DNA of 41,688 nt from Pseudomonadota bacterium (GTDB taxonomy: Bacteria > Pseudomonadota > Alphaproteobacteria > Acetobacterales > Acetobacteraceae): NCBI GenBank assembly GCA_021808545.1, contig JAKBBM010000015.1:1-41688 (forward strand). Reading direction: 5' to 3'. A model generated the notes under the pieces. The model made no database searches. It was given only the letters and a program-made list of their open reading frames with translations, and had not been told where the DNA came from. A program made the position numbers and the translations under genes. Position 1 is the stretch's first letter; each line of letters opens with the position of its first letter. Positions 7,936 to 17,238 of the stretch are shown piece after piece.

Positions 7936-9239
7936 CTAATCACGAGGGGCAGAGGAACGCTATCCAAATTTAGTTTTTTGGCAAAACGAGCTGCGTCAAG
8001 AGGTGGGCTCATGAAAAAACCCTGGCCCTCATTGCAGTGCCAGGATTTGAGCAGGTCATAGGCTTTTGCGGTTTCTATGCCCTCGGCGACGACGCTATAA
8101 TCGAGCTTGTGCGATAGTTCGATGAGCGAGCGCACGACCATGGCGGCGCGCTCATCGGTGCAAATGCGCTGAATGAAGCTCTTGTCTATTTTTATAATAT
8201 CCGCGGGAAGATGCGTGATATAGCTGAAATTGGCGAAGCCGGTTCCGAAATCGTCGAGTGCGATGCGTATGCCTGTGTCGCGTAACGCTCGCAACTCTTC
8301 CAAAACGACGACGTCGTTGCTGACAAGAACGCCCTCCGTGAATTCCAGCTCGATGGAGGAAGGATCTACACCGTAGCAATTCAGGATTTTAGCGACCTGG
8401 TTGGCAAAGCCCCGCCGGGTCAGGTTGCGGGGTGAAATATTAATGGCTGTATTGAGGCGAATATTTTTGGCCGCCCAAGCGCCGGCTTGGGCGACGGCAT
8501 TGCGCAGTACCCAATCCGTTAGTGGATGAATATGGGCCGTGGTCTCGGCCAGGGGGACGAATTCAGCGGGAGATATATTCCCAAAAACCGGGTGTCGCCA
8601 GCGCAGCAAGGCTTCCGCGCTGGTCGGCTCACCGGTCTTGAGCGCATATTTTGGTTGAAAATGCAGACATAATTGGTCGTGGGCTTGAATGGCGCTGTTG
8701 AGATGCGAGAGCAGCAGAAAACCACGTTGGTGGGCGGTGTCGGTTTTGCGGTTATAGCGGGCCCAGTCATGCCCGGAATCTCGGCAATCGCGGGCGGCGG
8801 CGATGCCTGCGCGCAGGACAAAAGAAGCATCGCTATCCTGGCAATCGGCTACGCCAAGGGCGATATCGGCACTAACCGGAATACGTCCGCATGTGAGGGG
8901 CTTATTGAATATATCCGTGATATTCTGCAGCAATTCTGGCATGGCCCCGTGCGGAAGCAAGAAGGCGAAGCTCAAATTGCCGATATGATAGATATTTGTG
9001 TCCGGCTCAATGGCCTCTCGCAGACGTAAAGCGCCGGCGCGTGTAAAATCTTCCGCATATTCATGGCCGATTGCCCGCATTAATTCATCAAAATGTTTTG
9101 GTTCGGCAAGGGTAAGCATAACCAGTTGCGCGCCCGGCATGGGCTTATAGTCGGCAAAAAATTGCTGTCTATTCGGCAGCCCGGTAATTTGGTCCCGCCA
9201 GGCGGGGGAGAAAAAGGCGCGTTCAGGCGGAATAGTCAT
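7932..9239 (-). CDS. EAL-domain c-di-GMP phosphodiesterase with degenerate GGDEF domain
   Basis: 435 residues. The N-terminal part (about 15-165) starts with DQITGLPNR, the usual GGDEF-domain opening, but the catalytic loop reads GNLSF, so cyclase activity is not expected. The EAL domain (about 175-425) keeps all key motifs: E209 in AEALLRW, NISPRNL, ELEFTE, DDFGTG, KIDKSF, AEGIET and the Gln of EGQGFFM. It should hydrolyse c-di-GMP, perhaps with the degenerate GGDEF as regulatory domain. No membrane segment or sensor domain is seen, so it is likely cytoplasmic. It is transcribed alone, convergent with prfC. Start ATG 9239 has only a weak ribosome site. Confidence 0.9.
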   Translation of the reverse strand: MTIPPERAFFSPAWRDQITGLPNRQQFFADYKPMPGAQLVMLTLAEPKHFDELMRAIGHEYAEDFTRAGALRLREAIEPDTNIYHIGNLSFAFLLPHGAMPELLQNITDIFNKPLTCGRIPVSADIALGVADCQDSDASFVLRAGIAAARDCRDSGHDWARYNRKTDTAHQRGFLLLSHLNSAIQAHDQLCLHFQPKYALKTGEPTSAEALLRWRHPVFGNISPAEFVPLAETTAHIHPLTDWVLRNAVAQAGAWAAKNIRLNTAINISPRNLTRRGFANQVAKILNCYGVDPSSIELEFTEGVLVSNDVVVLEELRALRDTGIRIALDDFGTGFANFSYITHLPADIIKIDKSFIQRICTDERAAMVVRSLIELSHKLDYSVVAEGIETAKAYDLLKSWHCNEGQGFFMSPPLDAARFAKKLNLDSVPLPLVIS

Positions 9240-9415
9240 GCCGTGTTTCCGTTAGACAGGGTGACGGTTTCACTATCTAGACGGCAGAAACTTTCTAAAG
9301 AGTTACGGCAATTAATAGAGTCATGCGCGTTGGGTAAATTCCTGTCTGCGCGTGTTGGCCGGGCTTGGAGTGACCATGGCGGCCGCCGAGCCTAACTCGA
9401 CCATCATACCCGCGA

Positions 9416-12400
9416 TCAGTAGTTAAACTGGTAGCTCAGCCCAACGCTGCTGCTTTGCCCGCCGCCGGTGGTAGTGCCGGTGGAGGTTTGCAGCTTCAAT
9501 CCCTTGGTCAGGTTGATTTTCACTTGCGCCTGGGTTCCCTGGCCGTTGGTGGCTTGCGTGGCACCAACATAAACCCCCGGGGCCACATAACGCCCAGCCT
9601 GGACCGATGGCGGACCAGAGCCGCTGCCGCTCAAGGAAAGTTCGTCGAGCCCAAGAGCGCTGCGCACTTTATCCAGCGGATTAAGACTGCTTCCCACGCC
9701 TGAGAGTTGCGCCAATGCGCCCGCCAGAGACGCTGCCTGGAATGGTGAGAGGCTGGTTATGCTTTCGCCAAAAATCAATTGTGCCAATACTTCGTCCGAG
9801 GGCAAGGGTGGCGTACTGCTAAGCTCAATGCGGGGCTTGGCGGCCGTGCCACTGACTTTAAGCCGCGCTGTACCAGCACTGCCGCTCATCGGCGTGCTGG
9901 CTTCCAGATCCAGGGTTGGGGTATAGTCGGCGCCATTCAGCTCGATACGTCCGCTGGTAAAGTGCAGATGTTTACCGGCCAGGGAGAGATTGCCGCGGAT
10001 CAGCTCAAACCCGCCCGATGGAGCAGGATCTGATAATGTGCCGCCCACATGAACATGTCCGCCGAGTTCGGCAAACAGCCCGTCTCCACGGACGAAGATG
10101 CGGTCTGGTGCATTGAGGTTAATATCAAGAGTAACGGGCAGTTTTGGTGCCGGAGGTCGGGGTTTTGTACCAGGATAAACGATGGGAAGATTTGCAACGT
10201 TGGGCGGCAAGCCGCGTGGGATATTGATATCCGCCTGATCGAGATTAACCGTTCCGGCCAAGCGCATGGCGCCTTCAACCTTGCCGGTCAGGGTTAGTGC
10301 CGCGTCCAGGGTTTCGGTCACCAGGTCGGACGCAATAGGTGTGGCTTTGTCCGCCTGCAGGGACAGGTGTACGGGAAAACCTGCTTGGCCTAAATTTACA
10401 GTGCCTTGTCCACTGAGCGTGCCGTGTCCGGCCCGAGCCGTTAGGCTTTGCAACGTGATCTGTTGTTGCGCTGCCAGGATTTTCGCCGAGATGTGAGTAA
10501 GGTTGAGCCCGTTGGTGACATTCTCCACACTGCCGCCTGCAAGGTTCAGCGTGCCAGCCGCGCGCGGGGTTTTGGGTGTCCCGGTTAAGAAGAGTGCTGT
10601 TTGCAATGTGCCGCGCACCTTGCTGCCCCGCACGGCTAGCAGCGGGTTAAGAAGTTTCAGGTTGGTATGCCCGGTGACATGTACAGCCAGTTGCCCCGTT
10701 TCATTCAGCGGCACAGCCCCCCGTGCGGCCAGAACCAGGTTGGGGCCGGCGGTAAGCTGGAAATCGATTTTGGCACCATGATCTTCAAAATTGATCTTGC
10801 CGCCAAGATTGGCCGGCGGCAGACCGGCGGCGGCGCCTGTTTGTAAATGCAGCCCCCGAGCCGACAAGGTAAGAAATCCGCGCGGCGCGGCGGGCTTACC
10901 CGTCAGCACGGCTCGGGCCGTAAGTGTCCCTTGTGCAGGCTGGCTGGGGAATAAATTTTGGCTCAGGCTGGTCAAGGCGATATTTTGTGCTGTGGCCGTG
11001 GCATCAAGCCTGGGCCAAAGAGACCCAGTTACCCCCACATTGCCGCCAGCCAAAGCCAAGCGCAGGCTCCTCACCGCAAAATCTGGTTTGGTTTCGATAC
11101 GGGCCGGCCCAAGCAGGGTGGCGCGCAACCCATGCCAGTTTGCGTGCAGCGTGTTCAAAAGTGCCTTGCGCGCCGGCAGATCCACCAAGGCGGACAGATC
11201 CATTTGCGCCGGTCTGCCTTGTAATGCGGCTGCGCGCAAATGAGCTTTAACAGAGAGTGCTCGCGGCGGTCCTGCGGCTTGCAGGCTTGTATCCAGTGCG
11301 CCGAGCTTCGGATTCACCACCAGATTCTTCGTGGTCAGCGCCAGTTTGAAATCATGACCGCCGGCATAGGTAAAACGCCCTTCCGCCGCGCCCTGTAATT
11401 TGGTTGGAGAGAAGCGGTTTAGGTCCGCCAAGCGGCTGATCGTGAAGCTGGCCGTTCCGGTGGGCAGGTTTGCATCTGGCGCCAGTTTTAAATCGGCTTT
11501 CGCCGTGAGTGAGCGCCAATGCGCATCGTTAATATGCAGCTCTGCCGTGCCGTCAGCGTATTGGGCAAAGCTGGCATTGAGCAGAAGCGGGGCATTTTCC
11601 AGCGCGCCGGCACCTGTGAGCGTGCCGCTTGGCTGGGCAGGCAGATGTTTGGCTTGCAGGCTGAGGCTGAATGGGCCTGAGGGAACACCTGGTGCTGAGA
11701 CGATGCCTGTAAGCCCGGCTTGCAGCGCAAAATCCTGAATATTGCCGGAAACTTGCCCTTGTGCCTGGATATTGCCCGAGAGGTCAGGGGCTATGGCCTG
11801 GATATGTGGCAGATTCAATTGGACATCGAGCTTAAGCGTTTTGGCGTCTATGTGGCCATGTGCCAGGGCAGAAAATTGGCTGCCCGTAAGCTGCATGTCC
11901 TTAACTTGAATATTTTTTCCCCTCAGCTCGGCCTGAAGGAAGAGCTTGATCTTGGGGCCAAGAAGGTTGGTGAAGGGAGAAGGCAGACCTTGTAATGCGG
12001 CATCGCCCGTTAGCTTCAGGTTGGCGCCTCCATCCGGCTTGGCCTTCACAGTTAGATGCAGCTTACTGCTGCCTGCCGGCGCGCCGAACGGGGCCAGTGC
12101 GGGCACAGTGAGATTAACATCGGCGAATGGATGATCCGGGGTCAGCCCCAGCGTGCCTTGCCCTTGCAGTTGCGCATTGCCCAAAGCCATGGAGAAATTT
12201 AGATCAGCCGCATCGCGTGGACCGGAGAGGGTTGCCTTCACCCGCAAGGGGGCATGCACGCTGGGCCCGGCAAAATGGCCAAGCAATCCATCAGGCGGTT
12301 CGGCAAGCTGCAGGGCAAGAGACGCATTTTTGCGCGTGAAGGCGGCGGCAATGTGGTAATGGGCCGCACCGTCCGGTGTGGTCGCATCCAGGTTTAACGC

Positions 12401-12901
12401 GCCTTGCGTGGGCGTTTTTATTTGCGCGGCGCCGGTGACGTGCAAAGCCACTTCTTCGCCGGCCAGGGCTGGGGCCAGGTTGAGCTGGCCAATATCCAGC
12501 TGTGCGAGATGGAAATGCAAAGCCGACAGCTGTGCAGAGCCGCTCTTTTTGGCCGAATTTTTGCCAGGCTGCGGCATGCGGGTGAAGTTAATCGTTGCTG
12601 CCCGCAATTGGGCTATATTGATGGTTCTGTGCAGCAAGGCCAGGGGGTGCCAGCGCAGTTCAAGATTGGTGCCCGTCAGCCAGATCCCACTTTTATCCGC
12701 CAAGCGCAGGCGGGCAAGTTTTATATCTGCTGGAAAATGCCCGCTTAAGCCGGAAATCTGCACATCAGGCCCGGCGAGGCGGTTGATCTCCCGTTGCGCG
12801 AAACGCTGCCCTGGCGCCGTGTTCAGGCCAACCACAACAGCGCCAAGCGCCAACAGTAATGATAACAGAATGGTCAGGAGGATGAGCAGCAGCCGGCGCA
12901 T
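9416..12901 (-). CDS. tamB: TamB, translocation and assembly module inner-membrane protein
   Basis: 1161 residues. An N-terminal signal-anchor (LLLILLTILLSLLLALGAVVVG, about 4-25) is followed by a very long stretch of repeated short beta strands forming the groove of AsmA/TamB-type proteins. The conserved TamB C-terminal domain (formerly DUF490, about 800-1161) contains FVRGDGLFAELGG and ends in a beta-barrel-like VGLSYQFNY. TamB spans the periplasm and works with the outer-membrane TamA in assembly of outer-membrane proteins and probably phospholipid transport. The gene starts 2 bases after the tamA stop, so the pair is one operon. Length agrees with the family. Confidence 0.93.
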   Translation of the reverse strand: MRRLLLILLTILLSLLLALGAVVVGLNTAPGQRFAQREINRLAGPDVQISGLSGHFPADIKLARLRLADKSGIWLTGTNLELRWHPLALLHRTINIAQLRAATINFTRMPQPGKNSAKKSGSAQLSALHFHLAQLDIGQLNLAPALAGEEVALHVTGAAQIKTPTQGALNLDATTPDGAAHYHIAAAFTRKNASLALQLAEPPDGLLGHFAGPSVHAPLRVKATLSGPRDAADLNFSMALGNAQLQGQGTLGLTPDHPFADVNLTVPALAPFGAPAGSSKLHLTVKAKPDGGANLKLTGDAALQGLPSPFTNLLGPKIKLFLQAELRGKNIQVKDMQLTGSQFSALAHGHIDAKTLKLDVQLNLPHIQAIAPDLSGNIQAQGQVSGNIQDFALQAGLTGIVSAPGVPSGPFSLSLQAKHLPAQPSGTLTGAGALENAPLLLNASFAQYADGTAELHINDAHWRSLTAKADLKLAPDANLPTGTASFTISRLADLNRFSPTKLQGAAEGRFTYAGGHDFKLALTTKNLVVNPKLGALDTSLQAAGPPRALSVKAHLRAAALQGRPAQMDLSALVDLPARKALLNTLHANWHGLRATLLGPARIETKPDFAVRSLRLALAGGNVGVTGSLWPRLDATATAQNIALTSLSQNLFPSQPAQGTLTARAVLTGKPAAPRGFLTLSARGLHLQTGAAAGLPPANLGGKINFEDHGAKIDFQLTAGPNLVLAARGAVPLNETGQLAVHVTGHTNLKLLNPLLAVRGSKVRGTLQTALFLTGTPKTPRAAGTLNLAGGSVENVTNGLNLTHISAKILAAQQQITLQSLTARAGHGTLSGQGTVNLGQAGFPVHLSLQADKATPIASDLVTETLDAALTLTGKVEGAMRLAGTVNLDQADINIPRGLPPNVANLPIVYPGTKPRPPAPKLPVTLDINLNAPDRIFVRGDGLFAELGGHVHVGGTLSDPAPSGGFELIRGNLSLAGKHLHFTSGRIELNGADYTPTLDLEASTPMSGSAGTARLKVSGTAAKPRIELSSTPPLPSDEVLAQLIFGESITSLSPFQAASLAGALAQLSGVGSSLNPLDKVRSALGLDELSLSGSGSGPPSVQAGRYVAPGVYVGATQATNGQGTQAQVKINLTKGLKLQTSTGTTTGGGQSSSVGLSYQFNY

Positions 12902-12903
12902 GA

Positions 12904-14724
12904 TCAGAACGCCTCCCCCAGCCCGACATAGAGCGCAAAACCTCCGCTGCCGGCCACGCGTGTGAGCGGGAAGGCGATATCCGCGCGGATGGGGCCGATG
13001 CTTGTATAATACCGGCCGCCAATACCAACGCCAATACGAATTGTTCCGGTAAAGGGTGTGCTGCGGGCGCTGGCCTGCCCCATATCCACAAACGGCACAA
13101 TGCCGATGTGTTTTGTGATATGCTGACGAAATTCCACGCTTGCGGAATCCATTGAGAGGCCGCCTTCGGGCTTATCATCGGGGAAAAGCGGGCCGATGGT
13201 CTGGTAGGTGTAACCGCGCACAGTACCTGAACCGCCAGCATAAAAACGTTGATCCGGCGGGATCTGGAATTGTCCGGCACCTTGTATGCTGCCGATATTG
13301 GCCCGCAAGGCAAGAATTCCCCATCCGTTCTGTTCCACGGGCAGATAGGTGGCGGCAGAGGCAAAGGCGATGAGGAACATGCCGCTGCCGCCTTGCACGG
13401 GCACGGTTGGGGTAAGTGTTAAGCTGGCATTTATGCCGTGTGTTGGTTCGAGCACGCTGTTGGCGGTATTGTAGGATATTGATAGGGGCGTTTGCGCCAG
13501 TACATAGGTGCGTGTAACACCCTCCTGATTCACGCGCTCATCGGTAAAACTGGGGCCATAATTAAAACTCATATGCGCCCCGATCGGGTGGCTGATCGTG
13601 CCGCCAGCCAGAAAGGCGGTACGGCTATAGGCGGTTAGAGACTCACGCACGCCTTCCACGGACACGCTCAAGCTTTGCCCGCGGCGGTAGAAGTCGGGTT
13701 TGGCAAATAGCGCCTTCAAATCATAGCCGGGAGATGCGCCTGTACCGCCAAGCCCGTTGGCTGTGGCGGAGAGTGTCAATGTTTCTGCCCGGCGGAACAC
13801 GTTGCGGTCTTCCCATGAGGTGCCAAGGCTTAAGCCGGTATCGGTGGCGTAGGCGCCGGTCAGGCTGACCGCATGCCGTTTTTGCGGCTTTACGTTGAAG
13901 GTGATGGGAACGGCGCCGCTGCTATTGGGCTGTTTGTCAGGCACTGGCGTGACCGATGTGAATAGCCCAAGCCCGAGCAAGGAGTCCCGTGCGTCAGCCA
14001 ATGACGCAGCGGAATAAACCTGTCCGGGACGCAGCGCGATATGCCGGCGTAAAAATGCAGGATCGGTACGTTTGAGGCCGGAAAAGGCAATGGAGCCGAT
14101 TTTTACACGAGGCCCCGGCGTGACCTTATAGGTTAGGTTGAGTTTATGCGTGGCAGGATCGGCCATGGCCAACGGGGCCGCGACCGTGGCGAAGGCATAG
14201 CCCGAATTATGTAGATTTTTTTGCAAAGTGGCCGCGGCATTCAAAATTGGCGCGGCCAAGGCCGGAGCGCCTGGCTGGGGCAGGGGGGACGTGGGAAACC
14301 CCTTCGGCAGGCCAGGTGCCGCAATGGTGCCGATATGAAAAAGCGACCCTTTATGCGGGGTGATGGTGACGGTTTCAACGGCGCTGGAGGGGGCTTGTTC
14401 AAGGTCGGCCAGCAATTGCGGATCAGTGAGGGAGAGCCCGTCTATGGTGATATCAACACGGCCGGAATCGTAACCAAGGCTGTGCAATACGGTCAGGAAT
14501 TGCGCGCTATCGGCTTGGGCGCGGCCAATCAGGGTGAAAGGAGCTGGTGGTTGCTTGGCCCGCAGGGCTTCCAGCGATGAGGTTTCCCGTAAGAGCTGGT
14601 CCAATGTGGGGTCGCCGCTGGGAACAAACTTAACCTGGTATTTAACCGGATCGGCAGCAAAGGAAGGGGTGGAGCCAAACAGCAAAAAGCTGCCCGCCAG
14701 GAGAATCTTACGCCAGCGCCGCAT
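12904..14724 (-). CDS. tamA: TamA, BamA-family outer membrane assembly protein
   Basis: 606 residues. A signal peptide (RRWRKILLAGSFLLFGS, probable cleavage after PSFA or PSFAA) precedes POTRA domains (about 30-270) and a C-terminal beta-barrel of the surface-antigen/BamA family (about 290-606), with the RFYAGGSGTVRGY motif and a terminal aromatic residue in GLGEAF. It forms the outer-membrane half of the TAM complex with the downstream tamB. ATG 14724 was chosen because it begins directly at the signal peptide; a GTG at 14766 adds 14 residues. Neither has a clear ribosome site. The two-base spacing to tamB supports co-translation. Confidence 0.92.
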   Translation of the reverse strand: MRRWRKILLAGSFLLFGSTPSFAADPVKYQVKFVPSGDPTLDQLLRETSSLEALRAKQPPAPFTLIGRAQADSAQFLTVLHSLGYDSGRVDITIDGLSLTDPQLLADLEQAPSSAVETVTITPHKGSLFHIGTIAAPGLPKGFPTSPLPQPGAPALAAPILNAAATLQKNLHNSGYAFATVAAPLAMADPATHKLNLTYKVTPGPRVKIGSIAFSGLKRTDPAFLRRHIALRPGQVYSAASLADARDSLLGLGLFTSVTPVPDKQPNSSGAVPITFNVKPQKRHAVSLTGAYATDTGLSLGTSWEDRNVFRRAETLTLSATANGLGGTGASPGYDLKALFAKPDFYRRGQSLSVSVEGVRESLTAYSRTAFLAGGTISHPIGAHMSFNYGPSFTDERVNQEGVTRTYVLAQTPLSISYNTANSVLEPTHGINASLTLTPTVPVQGGSGMFLIAFASAATYLPVEQNGWGILALRANIGSIQGAGQFQIPPDQRFYAGGSGTVRGYTYQTIGPLFPDDKPEGGLSMDSASVEFRQHITKHIGIVPFVDMGQASARSTPFTGTIRIGVGIGGRYYTSIGPIRADIAFPLTRVAGSGGFALYVGLGEAF

Positions 14725-14833
14725 GACTGATTTTTGACAGCTTTTTGCATCACGGCCTAGCCCCACAATAGTGAATGAAATTTAATGTTTTTGGTGAGGT
14801 CATGACCACGTCTTGTGCGGCCAGGGTTGTTAG

Positions 14834-15799
14834 CTAGCTGCGCCGCGCCGGTGCCGTGGTTGGGGCAGAAAAGCCAAGATAGGCGAACGCCTCGCGCATA
14901 TGCGTTGGCAATGGTGCTTCCACGGTTAAGAAGCCTCCTTCCGGATGGGGGATATGTAGTTGCCTTGCGTGCAGATGCAGCTGCGGGGAGAAATTCTCCG
15001 CGAACATGCCGCCATAAGCCGCATCGCCCAGAATCGGGGTGCCGAGTGCAAAACAATGCGCCCGCAATTGGTGCATTCGCCCCGTATGGGGAGAAAGCTG
15101 GACCCAGGCGAATTTTTTACCTGCATAATCCAGAACACGGTAATCGGTGATCGCTTTTTGCGCGTCCGGATCTTTGGCGTGGGCGGGCTCGGCCCGGGAG
15201 GTGCCGCCCAAATCGACACGTTTGAGCGACAGATCGATCCGGCCCTCGAGAATGTCCGGCACACCAACGATCAGGGCCCAGTAGGTTTTCTCAACCGTGC
15301 GGCCGCGAAACGCGGTGGCAAGTTTTTGTGCCGCCCGGCCATTGCGCGCCAGCAGCAGCACGCCGGATGTATCCCGATCCAGCCGGTGGACGAGCTTGGG
15401 GCGTTCCGCGGCCTCAAAACGCAACGAGTCCAGCATACCATCTATATGCACGGCAATGCCCGATCCGCCCTGCACAGCCAGTCCTGCTGGCTTGTTGAGG
15501 ACGATCACGGATTCATCCTGATAGAGGATCATCGCCTCTAATTCGCGCTGGCGGGCCGCATCCATTTTTACCACATGGCGTTCGCGTCGTGGCGCTGGCG
15601 TGGCGGCGGTTTCAGGCAAGCGCACAATATCTCCCAGGGCGAGGCGGGCATTGGCCTCGGTCCGCGCGCCGTTCAGGCGGATCTTGCCGGTGCGCAGCAG
15701 TTTCTGGATGGCACCTTGCGTGAGACCGGGAATTTCGCGGCGCAAATACCGGTCCAGCCTCATTTCGGCGCCGGTTTCGGGGATGGTCAGTTCAGTCAT
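14834..15799 (-). CDS. rluC: RluA-family 23S rRNA pseudouridine synthase (RluC-type)
   Basis: 321 residues. An S4 RNA-binding domain (about 12-70, MRLDRYLRREIPGLTQGAIQKLLRTG) precedes the RluA-type catalytic domain with HRLDRDTSGVLLLAR, whose second Asp is the catalytic residue, and the late motif HTGRMHQLRAH. Enzymes of this type convert uridines of 23S rRNA to pseudouridine; RluC (positions 955, 2504 and 2580 in E. coli) is the best fit by domain order, but RluD cannot be fully excluded. The start overlaps the rarA stop by 4 bases, so it is translationally coupled to rarA. Confidence 0.88.
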   Translation of the reverse strand: MTELTIPETGAEMRLDRYLRREIPGLTQGAIQKLLRTGKIRLNGARTEANARLALGDIVRLPETAATPAPRRERHVVKMDAARQRELEAMILYQDESVIVLNKPAGLAVQGGSGIAVHIDGMLDSLRFEAAERPKLVHRLDRDTSGVLLLARNGRAAQKLATAFRGRTVEKTYWALIVGVPDILEGRIDLSLKRVDLGGTSRAEPAHAKDPDAQKAITDYRVLDYAGKKFAWVQLSPHTGRMHQLRAHCFALGTPILGDAAYGGMFAENFSPQLHLHARQLHIPHPEGGFLTVEAPLPTHMREAFAYLGFSAPTTAPARRS

Positions 15800-17136
15800 G
15801 CCTTATCTTCGCGCAATTTTTGCCAGTACGCCAATCGCTTCATGATTTCGCGCTCAAAGCCCCGCTCTATGGGGCGGTAGAAATCCGGCCGGCCCATCCC
15901 TTCGGGGAAATAATTGGCACCAGAAAATCCGTCTTCGGCATCGTGATCATATTCGTACCCCTCGCCATAGCCCAGTTGCTGCATCAGCCGGGTGGGGGCG
16001 TTCAGAATATTCATCGGCGGCATCAGGCTTCCGGTTTCCTTGGCCGCCCGGTTGGCCGCCCCCAGCGCCTTGTAGGCGGCGTTCGATTTGGGCGCGGTGG
16101 CAAGATAAAGAACCGCCTGGGCGATACAGATTTCGCCCTCTGGTGAGCCAAGACGTTCATAAGCCTCCCATGCGGCCAGGGCTTGGGGCAGGGCTTGCGG
16201 GTCGGCCAGGCCGATATCTTCCGAGGCAAAGCGCGTGATCCGCCGGGCTATGTAGCGCGGGTCCTCGCCGCCAGCCAGCATACGCGCCAGCCAGTACAGG
16301 GCCGCGTCGGCATCCGAGCCGCGCATGGATTTGTGCAGGGCGGAGATGAGGTTGTAATGCTCCTCCCGGTCGCGGTCATACAGGGCCGCGCGGCGGGCGA
16401 GTAGTTGGCCCAGGGCGGCTTCGTCCAGCGGCGGCTCTGGCGGTAGGGCGAAGAGTTGTTCGGCCATGTTGAGCAGGGCGCGGCCATCGCCATCGGCCAT
16501 GGCGCGCAGGCTGGCGCGCGCGCCATTTGTTAGAGGCAGGCTATGGCCTGTTGCCTGTTCTGCCCGCTCCAGTAATTGCGCCATCGCCGCATCGTCCAGT
16601 CGGCGCAGGACGAGAACCTGGCAGCGCGAAAGCAGGGCGCCGTTCAGGGCGAAAGAAGGGTTTTCTGTCGTGGCGCCGACCAGCACGATGATGCCCGCCT
16701 CAACCACGGGCAGAAACGCATCTTGCTGGGCGCGGTTGAAACGGTGGATTTCATCGACGAATAACAAGGTGGTGTGGCCAGCACTTTGCAGGCGCCGGGC
16801 CTCGTCGAACACTTTTTTTAAGTCGGCAACGCCCGAAAAAACGGCTGAAATCTGCCGGAAATGAAGGCCCGCTTGGGTGGCGAGCAAGCGGGCGATTGTG
16901 GTTTTGCCAACCCCCGGCGGGCCCCAGAGAATGAGGGAGGCCAGCGTGTGGCGCTTGAGCATGCCGGTTAGGCTGCCATCGGGTCCCAGCAGATGGTCCT
17001 GACCGACGATTTCCGCCAGGGCTTGCGGCCGCAAACGTTCGGCTAGCGGTTGTCCTTCGGTGGCGCCATGCTGGGGGATGGGCATGGTTAAACCGCCTTC
17101 CGCGGGTGACCTGGCGAACAGATCGTCTTCTTGCAT
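15796..17136 (-). CDS. rarA: Replication-associated recombination protein A (AAA+ ATPase)
   Basis: 446 residues. The AAA+ core has Walker A GPPGVGKTT, Walker B LLFVDEIHRF, sensor 1 VGATTENPSF and the arginine finger region LLSRC. The C-terminal MgsA/RarA tetramerisation part (about 270-446) includes KSMRGSDADAALYWLARML and YEYDHD. RarA acts at stalled replication forks and DNA ends with RecA and SSB. ATG 17136 was taken; a GTG two codons upstream is also possible, and neither has a strong ribosome site. It forms an operon with rluC through an ATGA overlap, a pairing with no obvious functional link. Confidence 0.94.
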   Translation of the reverse strand: MQEDDLFARSPAEGGLTMPIPQHGATEGQPLAERLRPQALAEIVGQDHLLGPDGSLTGMLKRHTLASLILWGPPGVGKTTIARLLATQAGLHFRQISAVFSGVADLKKVFDEARRLQSAGHTTLLFVDEIHRFNRAQQDAFLPVVEAGIIVLVGATTENPSFALNGALLSRCQVLVLRRLDDAAMAQLLERAEQATGHSLPLTNGARASLRAMADGDGRALLNMAEQLFALPPEPPLDEAALGQLLARRAALYDRDREEHYNLISALHKSMRGSDADAALYWLARMLAGGEDPRYIARRITRFASEDIGLADPQALPQALAAWEAYERLGSPEGEICIAQAVLYLATAPKSNAAYKALGAANRAAKETGSLMPPMNILNAPTRLMQQLGYGEGYEYDHDAEDGFSGANYFPEGMGRPDFYRPIERGFEREIMKRLAYWQKLREDKA

Positions 17137-17238
17137 TGGCACATGTTAGCGGCAAGCGTCGGCCGCCGCCACTGGCGTTTGGCTGTATTTCTAGGTTTCC
17201 CCCGGCGCGATTTTATGATGTAAGGCGGGAGCTGATTG

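Noticed and set aside
12378-12965. Plus-strand open frame of 195 codons opposite tamB and the end of tamA
   Set aside because: The antisense strand is fully explained by tamA-tamB; composition of the translation is not protein-like.
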